Shown piece after piece: positions 19,795-28,692 of a stretch of DNA of 64,000 bases. How positions within the stretch are numbered: position 1 is the first letter of the stretch; each line of letters opens with the position of its first letter. The notes below the pieces were generated by a model. That model made no database searches and was not told the DNA's origin. It saw only the letters and a list, made by a program, of their open reading frames with translations. This DNA is from a bacterium (lineage in GTDB: Bacteria > UBA8248). The position numbers and the translations under genes are program-made. The stretch is taken from the NCBI GenBank assembly GCA_022828125.1, contig JAJEJD010000015.1, positions 62,001-126,000 of the forward strand. Direction: 5' to 3'.

Positions 19795-19830
19795 AAAAAA
19801 ACGGGCGCGGGGCATGTCCACCCCGCGCCC
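19795..19830 (-). terminator. Rho-independent terminator after the peroxiredoxin gene
   Basis: A 10-bp perfect stem (GGGCGCGGGG and complement) with an 8-base loop is followed on the minus strand by a CG step and then seven T. It closes the sod-peroxiredoxin transcript before metF. Confidence 0.85.
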
Positions 19831-19855
19831 AGGAACATCAGGTGCAAAGACCGGC

Positions 19856-20320
19856 CTAGCCCAGACCCTCGATTGCCGCGAAGAGCTTATCGTCGTCGGG
19901 CTTCTCGGGCGGAGCGGACGTCACCTCCATGTAGGCGACGTTCCCGTCCTTGTTGACGAGTACCACCGCGCGGTTGCTGAAACCCTTGTCGTTCAAGAGT
20001 CCATAGGCCGCGCACGTTCCCTTGCCGAAGAAATCGCTCAGCAGCGGGAACTCGATGCCGTACTTCTCGGCCCAGGCGGCGTGCGCGAACGGGCTGTCCA
20101 CGCTGATGCCGATGACCTCGCAGTCCGCATTGTCGAACTTCGCCTTCTCCGCCTGATAGGCGGGCAACTGCTCGCTGCACACGGAGGAGAAATCGAACGG
20201 GTAGAAGCAAAGCAGGACGTTCTTCTTGCCCCGGTAATCGCTCAACTTGATCGTGTCGCCCTCGGCGAGGGTTCTCGGCAGCTCGAAGTCGGGAGCCGCA
20301 TCACCTACGCTCAGTGCCAT
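19856..20320 (-). CDS. Peroxiredoxin (AhpC/TSA type)
   Basis: 154 residues. The thioredoxin-fold peroxidase has its peroxidatic C48 in [13 protein letters not shown], with [16 protein letters not shown] and [17 protein letters not shown] downstream. The usual TxxC is replaced by SSVC, as in the AhpE-like one-cysteine group. Further cysteines (C67, C103 area) could resolve the sulfenate. It reduces peroxides in the cytoplasm. It lies 12 bp downstream of the superoxide dismutase gene, a natural pairing since SOD makes hydrogen peroxide. Confidence 0.88.
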   Translation of the reverse strand: MALSVGDAAPDFELPRTLAEGDTIKLSDYRGKKNVLLCFYPFDFSSVCSEQLPAYQAEKAKFDNADCEVIGISVDSPFAHAAWAEKYGIEFPLLSDFFGKGTCAAYGLLNDKGFSNRAVVLVNKDGNVAYMEVTSAPPEKPDDDKLFAAIEGLG

Positions 20321-20332
20321 GAGACAACCCTC

Positions 20333-20920
<588 letters not shown>

Positions 20921-21167
20921 TTCGTTTTCTCCTTGATGGGAATGGAATGTTCCGATTCAGGTGGTAATAATCAAACAGCCGGGGCCGCGGCCCCGAAAAA
21001 TTATCCAAAACCGCCGGATCGCGTGAACGGCGATAAGAGACGCTGCGGATGAGTTTTCCGTTTTGTGTAAATTTTATCTCTGCCCCGATTCACAAGCGCG
21101 CGTATTCTACTTTCAGGGGTCGCTTCGCGTCAAACCTCATCCTGGGCGGGCACAGCCCGTAATCTGG

Positions 21168-22067
21168 CTATTCAGGCGCGTCCATCTTCTGGATCTCGTC
21201 GAAATCGCGGTAGAGAAGCGTCAGGTCCTCCTCGATCATCCCCCGCTCGACGGCTTTTTTCAAAAACGAGAGCGTATCCTCGGCCAACTGGATGTCGGCG
21301 CCTCGCTTTCGCCCGATTCCGACGGCGAGGCCTACGTCTTTTTGCAGGTTGTAGATGCGGGCCTGCCCGTTCCACGTGCCCGAGAGGATGTTGTTCGGAA
21401 AACGGTGGCGGCTCGCGTAGCTGTAGGCCGTCGACGCGTTGAAGATGTCGATCATGTCCTCGACCCGCATCCCGAGGCGTTCGACCAAGCGCGCTCCCTC
21501 GCACGTCGCTAGGAACATCGTGTGGAGCACCATGTTGTGGATGAGCTTCATGGTGTGGCCCGAACCCAGCGCGCCCAGATGGAAGACGTGATCCACGAAG
21601 GGTTTCAGGTATCGCCTCGTGCGCTTGAGGAGCGCCTCGTCCCCTCCGATCATCAAGGTCAGCCTGCCCTCCAGGATGTTGCCGGGCCCGCCGCTCATGC
21701 CGGCGTCGAGATAGCCCAGCCCCGCGCGCTCGGCGCGCTTCGCGAGGCGCTTGGTCTTCGCCGGATCGGACGTCGTGAGGTCGTAGACGACGAGGCCTTT
21801 TCCCGGGTTCTTGAGCAGGCCGTCTTTCCCCCGGAAACACGCGGCTATCTCGTCCGATGAAGGCACGACGAAGAAGACGACCGCGCAGGATTCCCCTATC
21901 TCGCGCGGCGTGGCGATGGCTACGCCCTCGGCTCCCTCGAAGGGCTTCCGCCTTGCCTCTGAAACGTCCCAGACCATCAGGGGCATCTTCGCCCCGATAA
22001 ACCGCTGCGCCACGGGATTCCCCATGCGGCCCAAGCCAATGACGCCCACGCCCTTTCGTTTCGCCAT
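21168..22067 (-). CDS. Beta-hydroxyacid dehydrogenase family protein
   Basis: 299 residues. The N-terminal Rossmann domain carries GVIGLGRMGNPVAQRF. The family signatures DAGMSGGPGN (substrate loop) and the catalytic lysine in SGHTMKLIHNMVLHTMF follow, and the C-terminal half is the helical dimerisation domain. Relatives include 3-hydroxyisobutyrate and tartronate semialdehyde dehydrogenases; which substrate is used here cannot be told. It is a single gene next to tRNA-Thr on the same strand. Confidence 0.88.
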   Translation of the reverse strand: MAKRKGVGVIGLGRMGNPVAQRFIGAKMPLMVWDVSEARRKPFEGAEGVAIATPREIGESCAVVFFVVPSSDEIAACFRGKDGLLKNPGKGLVVYDLTTSDPAKTKRLAKRAERAGLGYLDAGMSGGPGNILEGRLTLMIGGDEALLKRTRRYLKPFVDHVFHLGALGSGHTMKLIHNMVLHTMFLATCEGARLVERLGMRVEDMIDIFNASTAYSYASRHRFPNNILSGTWNGQARIYNLQKDVGLAVGIGRKRGADIQLAEDTLSFLKKAVERGMIEEDLTLLYRDFDEIQKMDAPE

Positions 22068-22105
22068 GAAACACCTCGGATGGATGAACCGGAAATGAAT
22101 TCTAT

Positions 22106-22182
22106 TGGAGCCGACGACCGGACTTGAACCGGTGACCTGCTGATTACGAATCAGCTGCTCTACCTGTCTGAGCTACGTCGGC
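22106..22182 (-). tRNA. tRNA-Thr (anticodon CGT)
   Basis: The minus strand folds into a full cloverleaf. The acceptor stem is GCCGACG/CGTCGGC, the D arm contains TAGCTCAG, and the anticodon stem GCTGA/TCAGC holds the loop TTCGTAA. The T arm has GGTTCAAGTCC. CCA is encoded at the 3' end (22106-22108). Confidence 0.95.
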
Positions 22183-22322
22183 TGAAAGGAGTATGCAACC
22201 CTGGTGAGGCTCGCGTTCCCCATGAGGGTGGTATTGAACACACCGCCCCCGCCTTCGTCAAGCCAACGGCGGCGCGAGGAGCCGAATTCCGCCTTTCACC
22301 GTTCCCGGTTTCATCGGACGGC

Positions 22323-22351
22323 TTGACTTACGAGCCGACGCGTCGTAAATC
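22323..22351 (+). promoter_or_regulatory. Promoter of tRNA-Lys
   Basis: TTGACT and TAAATC are separated by 17 bases, ending 11 bp before the 5' end of the mature tRNA-Lys. Confidence 0.65.
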
Positions 22352-22362
22352 TCTTTTCTCTT

Positions 22363-22435
<73 letters not shown>

Positions 22436-22593
22436 CTACAAACCACCCCGAATCCGTTCGGGTTTCATACTATTTCTCACAGGAACGCCCGGACTACGTC
22501 TCGTGCGGGAATGCGGCCCGCCCCCGGAGGGGGCCGGTTCGCGCGCCGGGTAACCCACGGCCTGCTCCCAGATCACCAATATGGAGATCGAAC

Positions 22594-22977
22594 ATGGACG
22601 ACGCCGAGAAGAAGGCCCTGATCGGGAAGACCGTCGCCGATCGCGGCTGGGTGCTGCCCGAGCAGGAGTTCTACATCGAAAAGGATCCCGAATACCACGT
22701 ACGCCAAAGCGCGCTCTATAACCACGTCATCAAGCGCGAGGGCGCGCTCTCTGAAAAGATGCGCGAGCTCATCATCATCACCGCCCTTTGCGTGCGCCTG
22801 CCGGGCACGGAGGTGGAAACCTACGTCAAGAACCACATGCGCCGCGCGATGGACCTGGGCGCCACCGAGGATGAGATATTCGAGGCCGTGCAGTGCCTCA
22901 TTTTTCCAGCCGGCGGCCCCTCGCTGATGATGGGCATCAAGTGCCTCCGCGCCGTCCTGGAGGAACGGAAGGCTTAA
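22594..22977 (+). CDS. Carboxymuconolactone decarboxylase (CMD) family protein
   Basis: 127 residues, GGAG seven bases before the ATG. All-helical CMD/AhpD-like fold: KMRELIIITALCVRLPGTEVETYVKNHMRRAMDLGATEDEI is abbreviated here as helix REL...ALCVRL, then a helix with the H of NHMRRAMDLG. The second Cys of the redox CxxC pair is missing (ALCVRLPG), so it is more likely a CMD-type enzyme or binding protein than a disulfide reductase. It heads a three-gene set with the EthD-like protein and the selenoprotein CMD. Confidence 0.75.
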   Translation: MDDAEKKALIGKTVADRGWVLPEQEFYIEKDPEYHVRQSALYNHVIKREGALSEKMRELIIITALCVRLPGTEVETYVKNHMRRAMDLGATEDEIFEAVQCLIFPAGGPSLMMGIKCLRAVLEERKA

Positions 22978-23009
22978 TATCCATTTTTCGATATCCCTGG
23001 GGAGGCAAC

Positions 23010-23747
23010 ATGGACAGAAGCATCTGGGCGGCCTGGTACGATCTGCCGAAAGAAGACGAGGCCGAATACAACGAGTGGCTCCACCACACCCACATCAAGG
23101 ACGCGCTCAAGCGCCCCGGCTACATGTGGGCGGCCCACTATGAACTCGTGGACCGCGAATCGCCCAAATCGAAGAAAAAAGACCATCTCGCCTACACGGA
23201 CGACCCCTCGATTCCAAACGGCACGGAGTTTCTGCTGCTCTTCGGGGGCACGAGTGCCGAGGTGTTCCTGAGTCCCAACCCCGCGCAGCTTGCAGAGACC
23301 TATTCCGACGAGACGAAGGCGATGATCGCCAAGCGAATCGGCGAGCGCACCGGTATCTTCACCGAGGTGGACCGGGTGAACGGCCCCGCCGCCGCCACCC
23401 GCGCTCTCGGCGGCGTGCCCGCGCCAATCGTCCAGATGGGAACCTTCAACTGCTTCACGCCGGAAGATGATTTCGACTTGAGTTCGTGGTACGCGCAGGA
23501 CCGCCTGCCCGCGATGAAGTACATGCGCGGCTGCGTGGGCACCCGCAAGCTGGTCTCCGTGGCGGGATGGGCGAAGCACTCCATCTTCTATGAGTTCGCC
23601 TCGCTGGAGATGGTTCTCGAACACTTCCCGCGCGCGGACAAGCTCTTCCCCGGCGAAAACGACTGGTCGTACCACGTATGCCAGCGCCTGCTCCACGCCC
23701 CCGGCTCGCCCACGCGCGGCAAGCGCATCTGGCCGCCGGTCGAATAA
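23010..23747 (+). CDS. Tandem EthD/Dabb-like alpha-beta barrel protein
   Basis: 245 residues from the ATG at 23010 (GGGGAGG upstream). It seems to contain two ferredoxin-like domains of the dimeric alpha/beta-barrel type: WAAWYDLPKEDEAEYNEWLHH near the N-terminus and FNCFTPEDDFDLSSWYAQDR near residue 150. Each strand-helix unit is followed by an aromatic-rich helix end. Proteins of this fold act as small monooxygenases, dehalogenation accessory proteins or isomerases. No catalytic residue is certain. Its place between two CMD genes suggests a shared catabolic task on a small ring or lactone compound. Confidence 0.6.
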   Translation: MDRSIWAAWYDLPKEDEAEYNEWLHHTHIKDALKRPGYMWAAHYELVDRESPKSKKKDHLAYTDDPSIPNGTEFLLLFGGTSAEVFLSPNPAQLAETYSDETKAMIAKRIGERTGIFTEVDRVNGPAAATRALGGVPAPIVQMGTFNCFTPEDDFDLSSWYAQDRLPAMKYMRGCVGTRKLVSVAGWAKHSIFYEFASLEMVLEHFPRADKLFPGENDWSYHVCQRLLHAPGSPTRGKRIWPPVE

Positions 23748-23763
23748 AGCGGAGGACGCGCGC

Positions 23764-24447
23764 ATGAACTACATGAAACCTATCCGGGTCGACGAGGCCG
23801 AAGGCGAAGCCGCGAAACTATTCGAGGGCGTGACGAAGATGCTCGGCCGCGTGGCGAATTCCTTCGCCGTCATGGCCTATCAGCCCCACGTCGCCAAGGT
23901 CATCCTGCCGCTCACCGTCACCCTCATGCGCGAGGGGCTGGGCACGGTGCTGCCCACCAGGATCAAGGAGATCGCCGTCATCAAGACGAGCCACCTGAAC
24001 GGGTGCGACTACTGACTCGGGCACAACACGGCGCTCGGTCGAGACGCCGGGGTGACGGAAGAGCAGGTGCAGGAAATCTGCTCGGACGCCTATATGGATT
24101 CCGAGACGATGACCCCGAGGGAGAAGGCCGCCGTCCTGTGGGCGGAGCACGTGACGCTGAACACCGCCAAGACGCGCGACGACGTGTTCTGCGAAGTGCG
24201 GCGCCACTTCGATGACCGCGAATTCGTCGAACTCACGATGGTCATCACCTATTTCAACATGAGAAACCGCTTCCAGGACGCCCTGCGCATTCCGCTGGAT
24301 GAGCCGAAAACGATATCCGGCATCACCATCGGACGCAGGCAGGACCCCGAGAATCTGAAAGCCTATCTCGCGGAGGTGGTGGCGGGGTGGCCCGAGAGTT
24401 TCCCAGGGCCAGGGGATGAAGATGATGAAAAACCTTCGATTTCGTGA
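23764..24447 (+). CDS. Selenoprotein of the CMD/AhpD-like family (in-frame UGA read as Sec)
   Basis: Read through the TGA at 24013-24015 the frame gives 227 residues, with GGAGG before the ATG. The TGA is codon 84 and falls at the second position of the redox motif: C81-D-Y-U84-L-G-H-N, where AhpD-like proteins have CxYCxxHN. Coding bias and similarity continue without a frame change on both sides (KEIAVIKTSHLNG before, TALGRDAGVTEEQV after). A stem-loop with a GGUC loop follows the UGA by 22 bases (24029-24049). Such CxxU CMD/AhpD-like proteins are known among bacterial selenoproteins and probably act as thiol-dependent oxidoreductases. A plain nonsense mutation is the alternative. Confidence 0.85.
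24029..24049 (+). promoter_or_regulatory. SECIS-like hairpin downstream of the UGA codon
   Basis: CGGCG pairs with CGCCG and CTC pairs with GAG, with one bulged A at 24044 and a four-base apical loop GGTC (24037-24040). The loop guanines are 22-23 bases after the TGA, within the distance used by bacterial SelB-dependent elements, and GU in a small apical loop is the known recognition feature. It lies inside coding sequence, as bacterial SECIS elements do. Confidence 0.7.
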
Positions 24448-24499
24448 TTCGGCATGTAGAACCTGCCGGGGAGGCAGGAAACTACGCTCCCCCCTTGAG

Positions 24500-24787
24500 G
24501 GGGTTGTTGGCAAAGGCCCCCCTGAAAGGGGATTGGGGAGTTCACGGCAAGGAGGGACGAGGGGTTCGGAGAGAATCATGCTTCACTCACTCTCCCATAG
24601 CTTAAAAAGCAACCCCCCCTACCCCCCCTTGTCAGGGGGGTAAGAAAAAGCAAAGCCCCCTCAGTCCGGCGGGGACGCATCGCCTTTTTATACCCCCCTG
24701 ACAAGGGGGGGTAGGGGGGGTTGCCTTTATGGGGTTTCCCTTTCAAGGGAGTTGCCATTACCCTCTGTGGACTTTTTCAACAGCCCC
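24500..24787. mobile_element. MITE-like palindromic element, copy B
   Basis: Outer ends GGGGTTGTTGG and CTTTTTCAACAGCCCC; inner palindrome 24609-24724 with the same centre and orientation as copy A. It fills most of the gene-free 24448-24818 between the selenoprotein gene and the first MaoC gene. Confidence 0.75.
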
Positions 24788-24818
24788 GGAATAAAGAGAA
24801 ATCAGGAGGCCGTCAGCC

Positions 24819-25262
24819 ATGAACGAAAAACCCGATTTCGTATGGGAGAATCTGGAAGTCGGCATGACGATCGGCGAGCGCAGCCTCACGGTGACGCAGG
24901 CGATGGTGGACGCGCACTGCGACGCCGTGGGCGCAAAGCGGGAGTGGTACCAGGGGGATTCCCCCGCGGGCGGGGCCATCGCGCCGCCCATGATATTCAT
25001 CAACGACCTGCTCGCCATCTATGATGCGAACTACAAGCGCTTCGGCACCATCCACGCCAAGCTCGGCTACCGCTTCCACAGGCCGGTGCGCGTCGGCGAG
25101 ACGGTGCATCAGAAAGTCACGGTGACCGACCTGTACGTCAAGCGCGAGAAGGGCTGGATCGTGAGCGAGTTCGCCGTCACGAACGAGGCGGGGGAGTTGC
25201 TGCTCACCTCCTCGCACACTTCCGTCCTGAGCCTCACGAGAAGGCATGAAAAAGATGACTGA
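24819..25262 (+). CDS. MaoC-like hydratase, FAS1-type N-half
   Basis: 147 residues, AGGAGG upstream. Single hotdog domain: an N-terminal segment VWENLEVGMTIGERSLTVTQAMVDAHCDAVG, then GAIAPPMIFINDLLAIY and YRFHRPVRVGETV. It lacks the D...H hydratase pair, like the non-catalytic half of heteromeric enoyl-CoA hydratases of the MaoC type. It overlaps the next gene by 17 bp, and the two likely form a heterodimer or tetramer acting on an acyl-CoA. Confidence 0.7.
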   Translation: MNEKPDFVWENLEVGMTIGERSLTVTQAMVDAHCDAVGAKREWYQGDSPAGGAIAPPMIFINDLLAIYDANYKRFGTIHAKLGYRFHRPVRVGETVHQKVTVTDLYVKREKGWIVSEFAVTNEAGELLLTSSHTSVLSLTRRHEKDD

Positions 25263-25686
25263 TACGCTGCTCGAAAACCTGGAGCCGGGAGACGCCCTCC
25301 CCGAGCGGACGCACGAGGTGGACTGGGAGGACATCCTCAAGTTCAACCGCTACGTCACAGGCGGCGTGGATACGAAGAACATCCACACGGACGATGAAGT
25401 GGCGCGGAAAGCGGGCCTGCCCCGGGCGGTGGCGACGGGCCGCCACCCGGTCTCGTTCATCACGGAACTCATGGTCGATCACTTAGGCTTCGGCTTCATC
25501 ACGGGCGGTGAGATCGATGTATCCTTCGTCAAGCCCATATTCCCGGGCGACGTTCTGACGCTTCAGGCTGTGCTCAAGGAGAAAACACTCGACCAAGGCG
25601 CCACACATTATCTCTTCGACGTATCGCTCACGAACCAGGAAGGCGCAGCCGTAACGGTCGGCACTGCCGGCGCCCGACTCGCCTAA
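25246..25686 (+). CDS. MaoC-like hydratase, catalytic half
   Basis: 146 residues. Hotdog domain with RYVTGGVDTKNIHTDDEVARKAG and ATGRHPVSFI, which places an Asp and a His at the hydratase-2 positions (D in VDTKNIH, followed by the IH motif). IDVSFVKPIFPGDVLTL is the usual third strand region. It probably hydrates an unsaturated acyl-CoA together with the product of 24819-25262. It is followed after 9 bp by the acyl-CoA synthetase gene, so the three are one transcript. Confidence 0.75.
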   Translation: MKKMTDTLLENLEPGDALPERTHEVDWEDILKFNRYVTGGVDTKNIHTDDEVARKAGLPRAVATGRHPVSFITELMVDHLGFGFITGGEIDVSFVKPIFPGDVLTLQAVLKEKTLDQGATHYLFDVSLTNQEGAAVTVGTAGARLA

Positions 25687-25695
25687 GTCCCACGC

Positions 25696-27804
25696 ATGAG
25701 CGCGCGCGAATCCCTGGTCAGCCTGTTTCACCCGAAATCATTTGCGGTGGTGGGCGCAGCCTCGGATCTCAACCGCCTGGGCGGCATCCCCTTGCGGTTG
25801 ACCATGCGCTACGGCTTTCCCGGCCCCATCTACCCCATCAACCCGAGGCGCGAGGAGATTGCGGGCTTAAAATGCTACCCCGACGTCGCCTCTCTCCCCG
25901 AAGCGCCCGAATTCGCGCTCATCTGCACCCCGAGAGAGGACGTGCTCCCCGCCCTCGCCCAGTGCGCGGAACGCGGCGTGAAGGCCGCCGCCGTCATCAC
26001 GTCCGGCTTTGCGGAAACGGGCGCGGAAGGCGTGGCGTTACAGGAGAAAATCCTGGCGCTCCGCGACAAATCGGGGATGCGCGTGCTCGGCCCCAACTGC
26101 ATGGGCGTCGTGCACGTGCGCTCGAAGCTCATGGCGACGTTCACGATATCCATCCGCGACGACGACCCGCTCATTCCGGGGGCGGTGGCCCTCGTCACCC
26201 AGAGCGGGGCGATGGGGGCGTGCATGCTCACGGGCTTTCAGGAGAGCGGCTCCGGCATCAGCAGCCTCGTGAGCCTCGGCAACGAGGTGGACGTCGATTT
26301 CGCGGAATGCGTCGAATACTTCATCGACGACCCGCACACGCGCGTCATCTGCGGGTATCTCGAATCCGTGCGCGACGGCGAGCGCCTGAGGCGCGCCGCC
26401 CTGCGCGCGCTGGAGCGGGATAAACCCATCGTCCTCCTCAAAGGCGGCAAGACCGAGGAGGGCGCGCGCGCCGCGCGAAGCCACACCGCCGCCATCACGA
26501 CTTCGAGCGACGTTTTCGACGCCTTCGCCGCGCAATACGGGATTCAGGTGCTCGAATCCATGGATGAGTTCATCGAGATAGCGGATTTCCTAGCGCGCAG
26601 CAAACCCATCGAAGGAAACGGAGTGGGGATTTTAAGCTTCTCGGGCGGACTGGGTTCGCTCGCTGCGGACTTAAGTACCGAGGCGGGCCTCACGCTCCCC
26701 ATCCTCGCAGGGGAAACACAGGAAAAACTCGCGGGCGTCCTCCCCGACTACGCGCCCAAGGACAATCCGGTGGACCTCGTATCCCTCATGGTCAGCAAGC
26801 CCGAGAGCCAGCCGCTCAAGACGGCGGGAGAGGCCGTGGCGCGGGATGAGAACGTGGACGCCCTGCTCTTCATGATGGGCGTCTATCACCACGTGGGCGA
26901 GCAGATAGCGGCGGAGGTGAAGGCGCTGTTCGAAGCCTCATCGGTGCCCGTCGCCTTCGCCTGGCTCACCGGGCCGCGCGAGCAGATACAAAACTTAAGG
27001 AAAGCCTCCGTGCCCGTATTCGGCGATTATTCGAGAGCGATTCGCGGGCTGGAATCCCTCCTCTCGCTCAAAAACGCGCGCGAGGCGGCCGCCTCCCGGC
27101 CCCGCTTGGTCGACACGGCGCGGGCGGAGCAAGCGAAGCGACTCATGCGAGAGAGTATTCCCTCTCCCGACGGCTTTCTTCCGGCCGAGACCTGTGCGGA
27201 AATTCTCGATCTCTACGGCGTCCCGAGACCGAAGGAGACCCTGGTTGAAACGTCCGAAGAAGCGCTCAAAACGTGGGAAAATTATAAAGCGCCCATCGCC
27301 CTCAAGGTCGTATCGGACAACCTCTCGCACAAGACGGAAGCGGGCGGCGTCATTTTAGGTCTTAACACGCCTGATGAGGTTCTGTGCGCAGCTCAAAAAC
27401 TGCTAGCCCTCAGCTATGATGCCCGCCTTCTGGTTCAGGAGATGATCGAGGGCGGCCTGGAACTCCTCGTCGGCGTATCGAACGACCCGACGTTCGGCCC
27501 GTGCGTCACGGCGGGGCTGGGCGGCGTGTACGTGGAGGCATTAGACGACGTGGCACGCCTGCTTCCGCCTTTCGAGGCCAATGAGGCCGCGCGCGCGCTG
27601 TCGGGCCTCCGCTCGCGCGTCATTTTCGAGGGCTTCCGGGGCGGGCCGGCCGTTCAAATTCCGCACATATCCGATATAATGGTCAAAATCTCCGAACTGG
27701 CGACGGAGCTTGGGAACGATGTCGCCGAGATGGACTTGAACCCGCTCATCGCCACGGCGGAGGACTGTATCGCCGTGGACGTTCGGATAAAGACTCATTC
27801 CTGA
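25696..27804 (+). CDS. Acyl-CoA synthetase, NDP-forming (acetate-CoA ligase family)
   Basis: 702 residues in one chain. In order: a CoA-binding Rossmann domain (FHPKSFAVVGAASDLNRLGG), the succinyl-CoA-ligase-like domain with ARSHTAAITTSSDVFDAF (catalytic His in the SHT motif), and a C-terminal ATP-grasp domain (APIALKVVSDNLSHKTEAGG, LLVQEMIEGGLELLVGVSNDP). It converts an organic acid, ATP (or GTP) and CoA into acyl-CoA, or runs in reverse to make ATP. The acid is unknown; the neighbouring MaoC hydratases and dehydrogenases suggest it feeds a beta-oxidation-like route. Confidence 0.88.
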   Translation: MSARESLVSLFHPKSFAVVGAASDLNRLGGIPLRLTMRYGFPGPIYPINPRREEIAGLKCYPDVASLPEAPEFALICTPREDVLPALAQCAERGVKAAAVITSGFAETGAEGVALQEKILALRDKSGMRVLGPNCMGVVHVRSKLMATFTISIRDDDPLIPGAVALVTQSGAMGACMLTGFQESGSGISSLVSLGNEVDVDFAECVEYFIDDPHTRVICGYLESVRDGERLRRAALRALERDKPIVLLKGGKTEEGARAARSHTAAITTSSDVFDAFAAQYGIQVLESMDEFIEIADFLARSKPIEGNGVGILSFSGGLGSLAADLSTEAGLTLPILAGETQEKLAGVLPDYAPKDNPVDLVSLMVSKPESQPLKTAGEAVARDENVDALLFMMGVYHHVGEQIAAEVKALFEASSVPVAFAWLTGPREQIQNLRKASVPVFGDYSRAIRGLESLLSLKNAREAAASRPRLVDTARAEQAKRLMRESIPSPDGFLPAETCAEILDLYGVPRPKETLVETSEEALKTWENYKAPIALKVVSDNLSHKTEAGGVILGLNTPDEVLCAAQKLLALSYDARLLVQEMIEGGLELLVGVSNDPTFGPCVTAGLGGVYVEALDDVARLLPPFEANEAARALSGLRSRVIFEGFRGGPAVQIPHISDIMVKISELATELGNDVAEMDLNPLIATAEDCIAVDVRIKTHS

Positions 27805-27817
27805 CGAGAGGAACCGC

Positions 27818-28252
27818 ATGAGCACGAGAATCACGCCCGAAATACGCGCCCTGGTGGGGCGAAAGCACGGCCCCTACCGCGTGAGGGTCGAGCAGGGGGC
27901 GATTGAGAAATTCGCGGACGCGGTCGGTGACGAGAACCCCGCCTATCGCGGACCCGACGCTATCGCGCCGCCGACGTTTCCCACCACCTTCCGGCCCAGG
28001 GACGCCTATCCCGACTTGCCACCTAGTTTCGGCGACGTGGGCCTCCATGCTTCACAGGTCTACGAGGTCGAGCGGCCCATCCGCGCGGGCGATGAACTGG
28101 ACGTTTCCTTCACCATCGTGGACATCACCGAAAAATCGGGCCGAACGGGCGATCTCGTCTTCGTGGAGCGTGAATACGAGTTTACCGATGCGCGCGACGG
28201 CTTTCGCGTGGGCGGCGGCAAGTGGGTGTCGCTCAGGCGCTTCAGGAACTGA
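27818..28252 (+). CDS. MaoC dehydratase N-terminal-domain protein
   Basis: 144 residues, GAGAGGAA upstream. The start TPEIRALVGRKHGPYRVRVEQGAIEKFADAVGDENPAY and the later PPTFPTTF follow the FAS1/MaoC-N pattern, with a proline-rich turn before the central helix. HASQVYEVERPIRAGDELDV is the usual beta region. It lacks the catalytic D/H pair, which is supplied by the next gene 10 bp downstream. The pair repeats the organisation seen at 24819-25686. Confidence 0.75.
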   Translation: MSTRITPEIRALVGRKHGPYRVRVEQGAIEKFADAVGDENPAYRGPDAIAPPTFPTTFRPRDAYPDLPPSFGDVGLHASQVYEVERPIRAGDELDVSFTIVDITEKSGRTGDLVFVEREYEFTDARDGFRVGGGKWVSLRRFRN

Positions 28253-28262
28253 GGGAGAGACC

Positions 28263-28664
28263 ATGAAATACCAGAAGGGCGACGCACTCCCCGAACTCGT
28301 GAAAGACCCGGTTTCGCGGACGCAGCTCGTGAAATACGCCGGCGCAAGCGGGGATTACAACTCGATTCACTATGACGATGAGGCGGCGCGTGCGGGCGGT
28401 CTGGAAGGCGTCATCGCCCACGGGATGCTCTCGATGGGCTTTCTGGGGCAATTCGTCGAAACCACCTTCGGCGCGGGAAGCTACAAGAGGCTCGAGGTGC
28501 GCTTTCAGGGCATGGTGAAGCTGGGCGAGGTCATCACCTGCCGGGGCGTCGTGACCGATCTAGCAGAAGAGAATGGCCGGGAATACGCCGCCTGCGACAT
28601 CGAGGCGGTAGACTCAGAAGGCCGCGTCGTCACCAAGGGCGAGGCCCAGGCCTGGCTGGACTGA
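28263..28664 (+). CDS. MaoC family hydratase, catalytic half
   Basis: 133 residues. The hydratase-2 motif is intact: YAGASGDYNSIHYDDEAARAGGLEGVIAHGML is represented by GDYNSIHYDD (catalytic Asp and His) and IAHGML. LEVRFQGMVKLGEVITCRG follows. It probably works with the FAS1-type half at 27818-28252 as an enoyl-CoA hydratase. The SDR and alcohol dehydrogenase genes downstream would oxidise the resulting hydroxyacyl product. Confidence 0.82.
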   Translation: MKYQKGDALPELVKDPVSRTQLVKYAGASGDYNSIHYDDEAARAGGLEGVIAHGMLSMGFLGQFVETTFGAGSYKRLEVRFQGMVKLGEVITCRGVVTDLAEENGREYAACDIEAVDSEGRVVTKGEAQAWLD

Positions 28665-28692
28665 ATCCACAGAACGGAAAGAGAGGAACTCC

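Noticed and set aside
19750-19800. SAM or cobalamin riboswitch before metF
   Set aside because: Only about 45 bp separate the upstream terminator from the metF start; there is no room and no conserved core.
23764-24018. Reading the CMD gene as a truncated 83-residue protein or a pseudogene
   Set aside because: The frame continues with family-like sequence after the TGA, and the TGA sits on a redox Cys with a SECIS-like hairpin. Not fully excluded.
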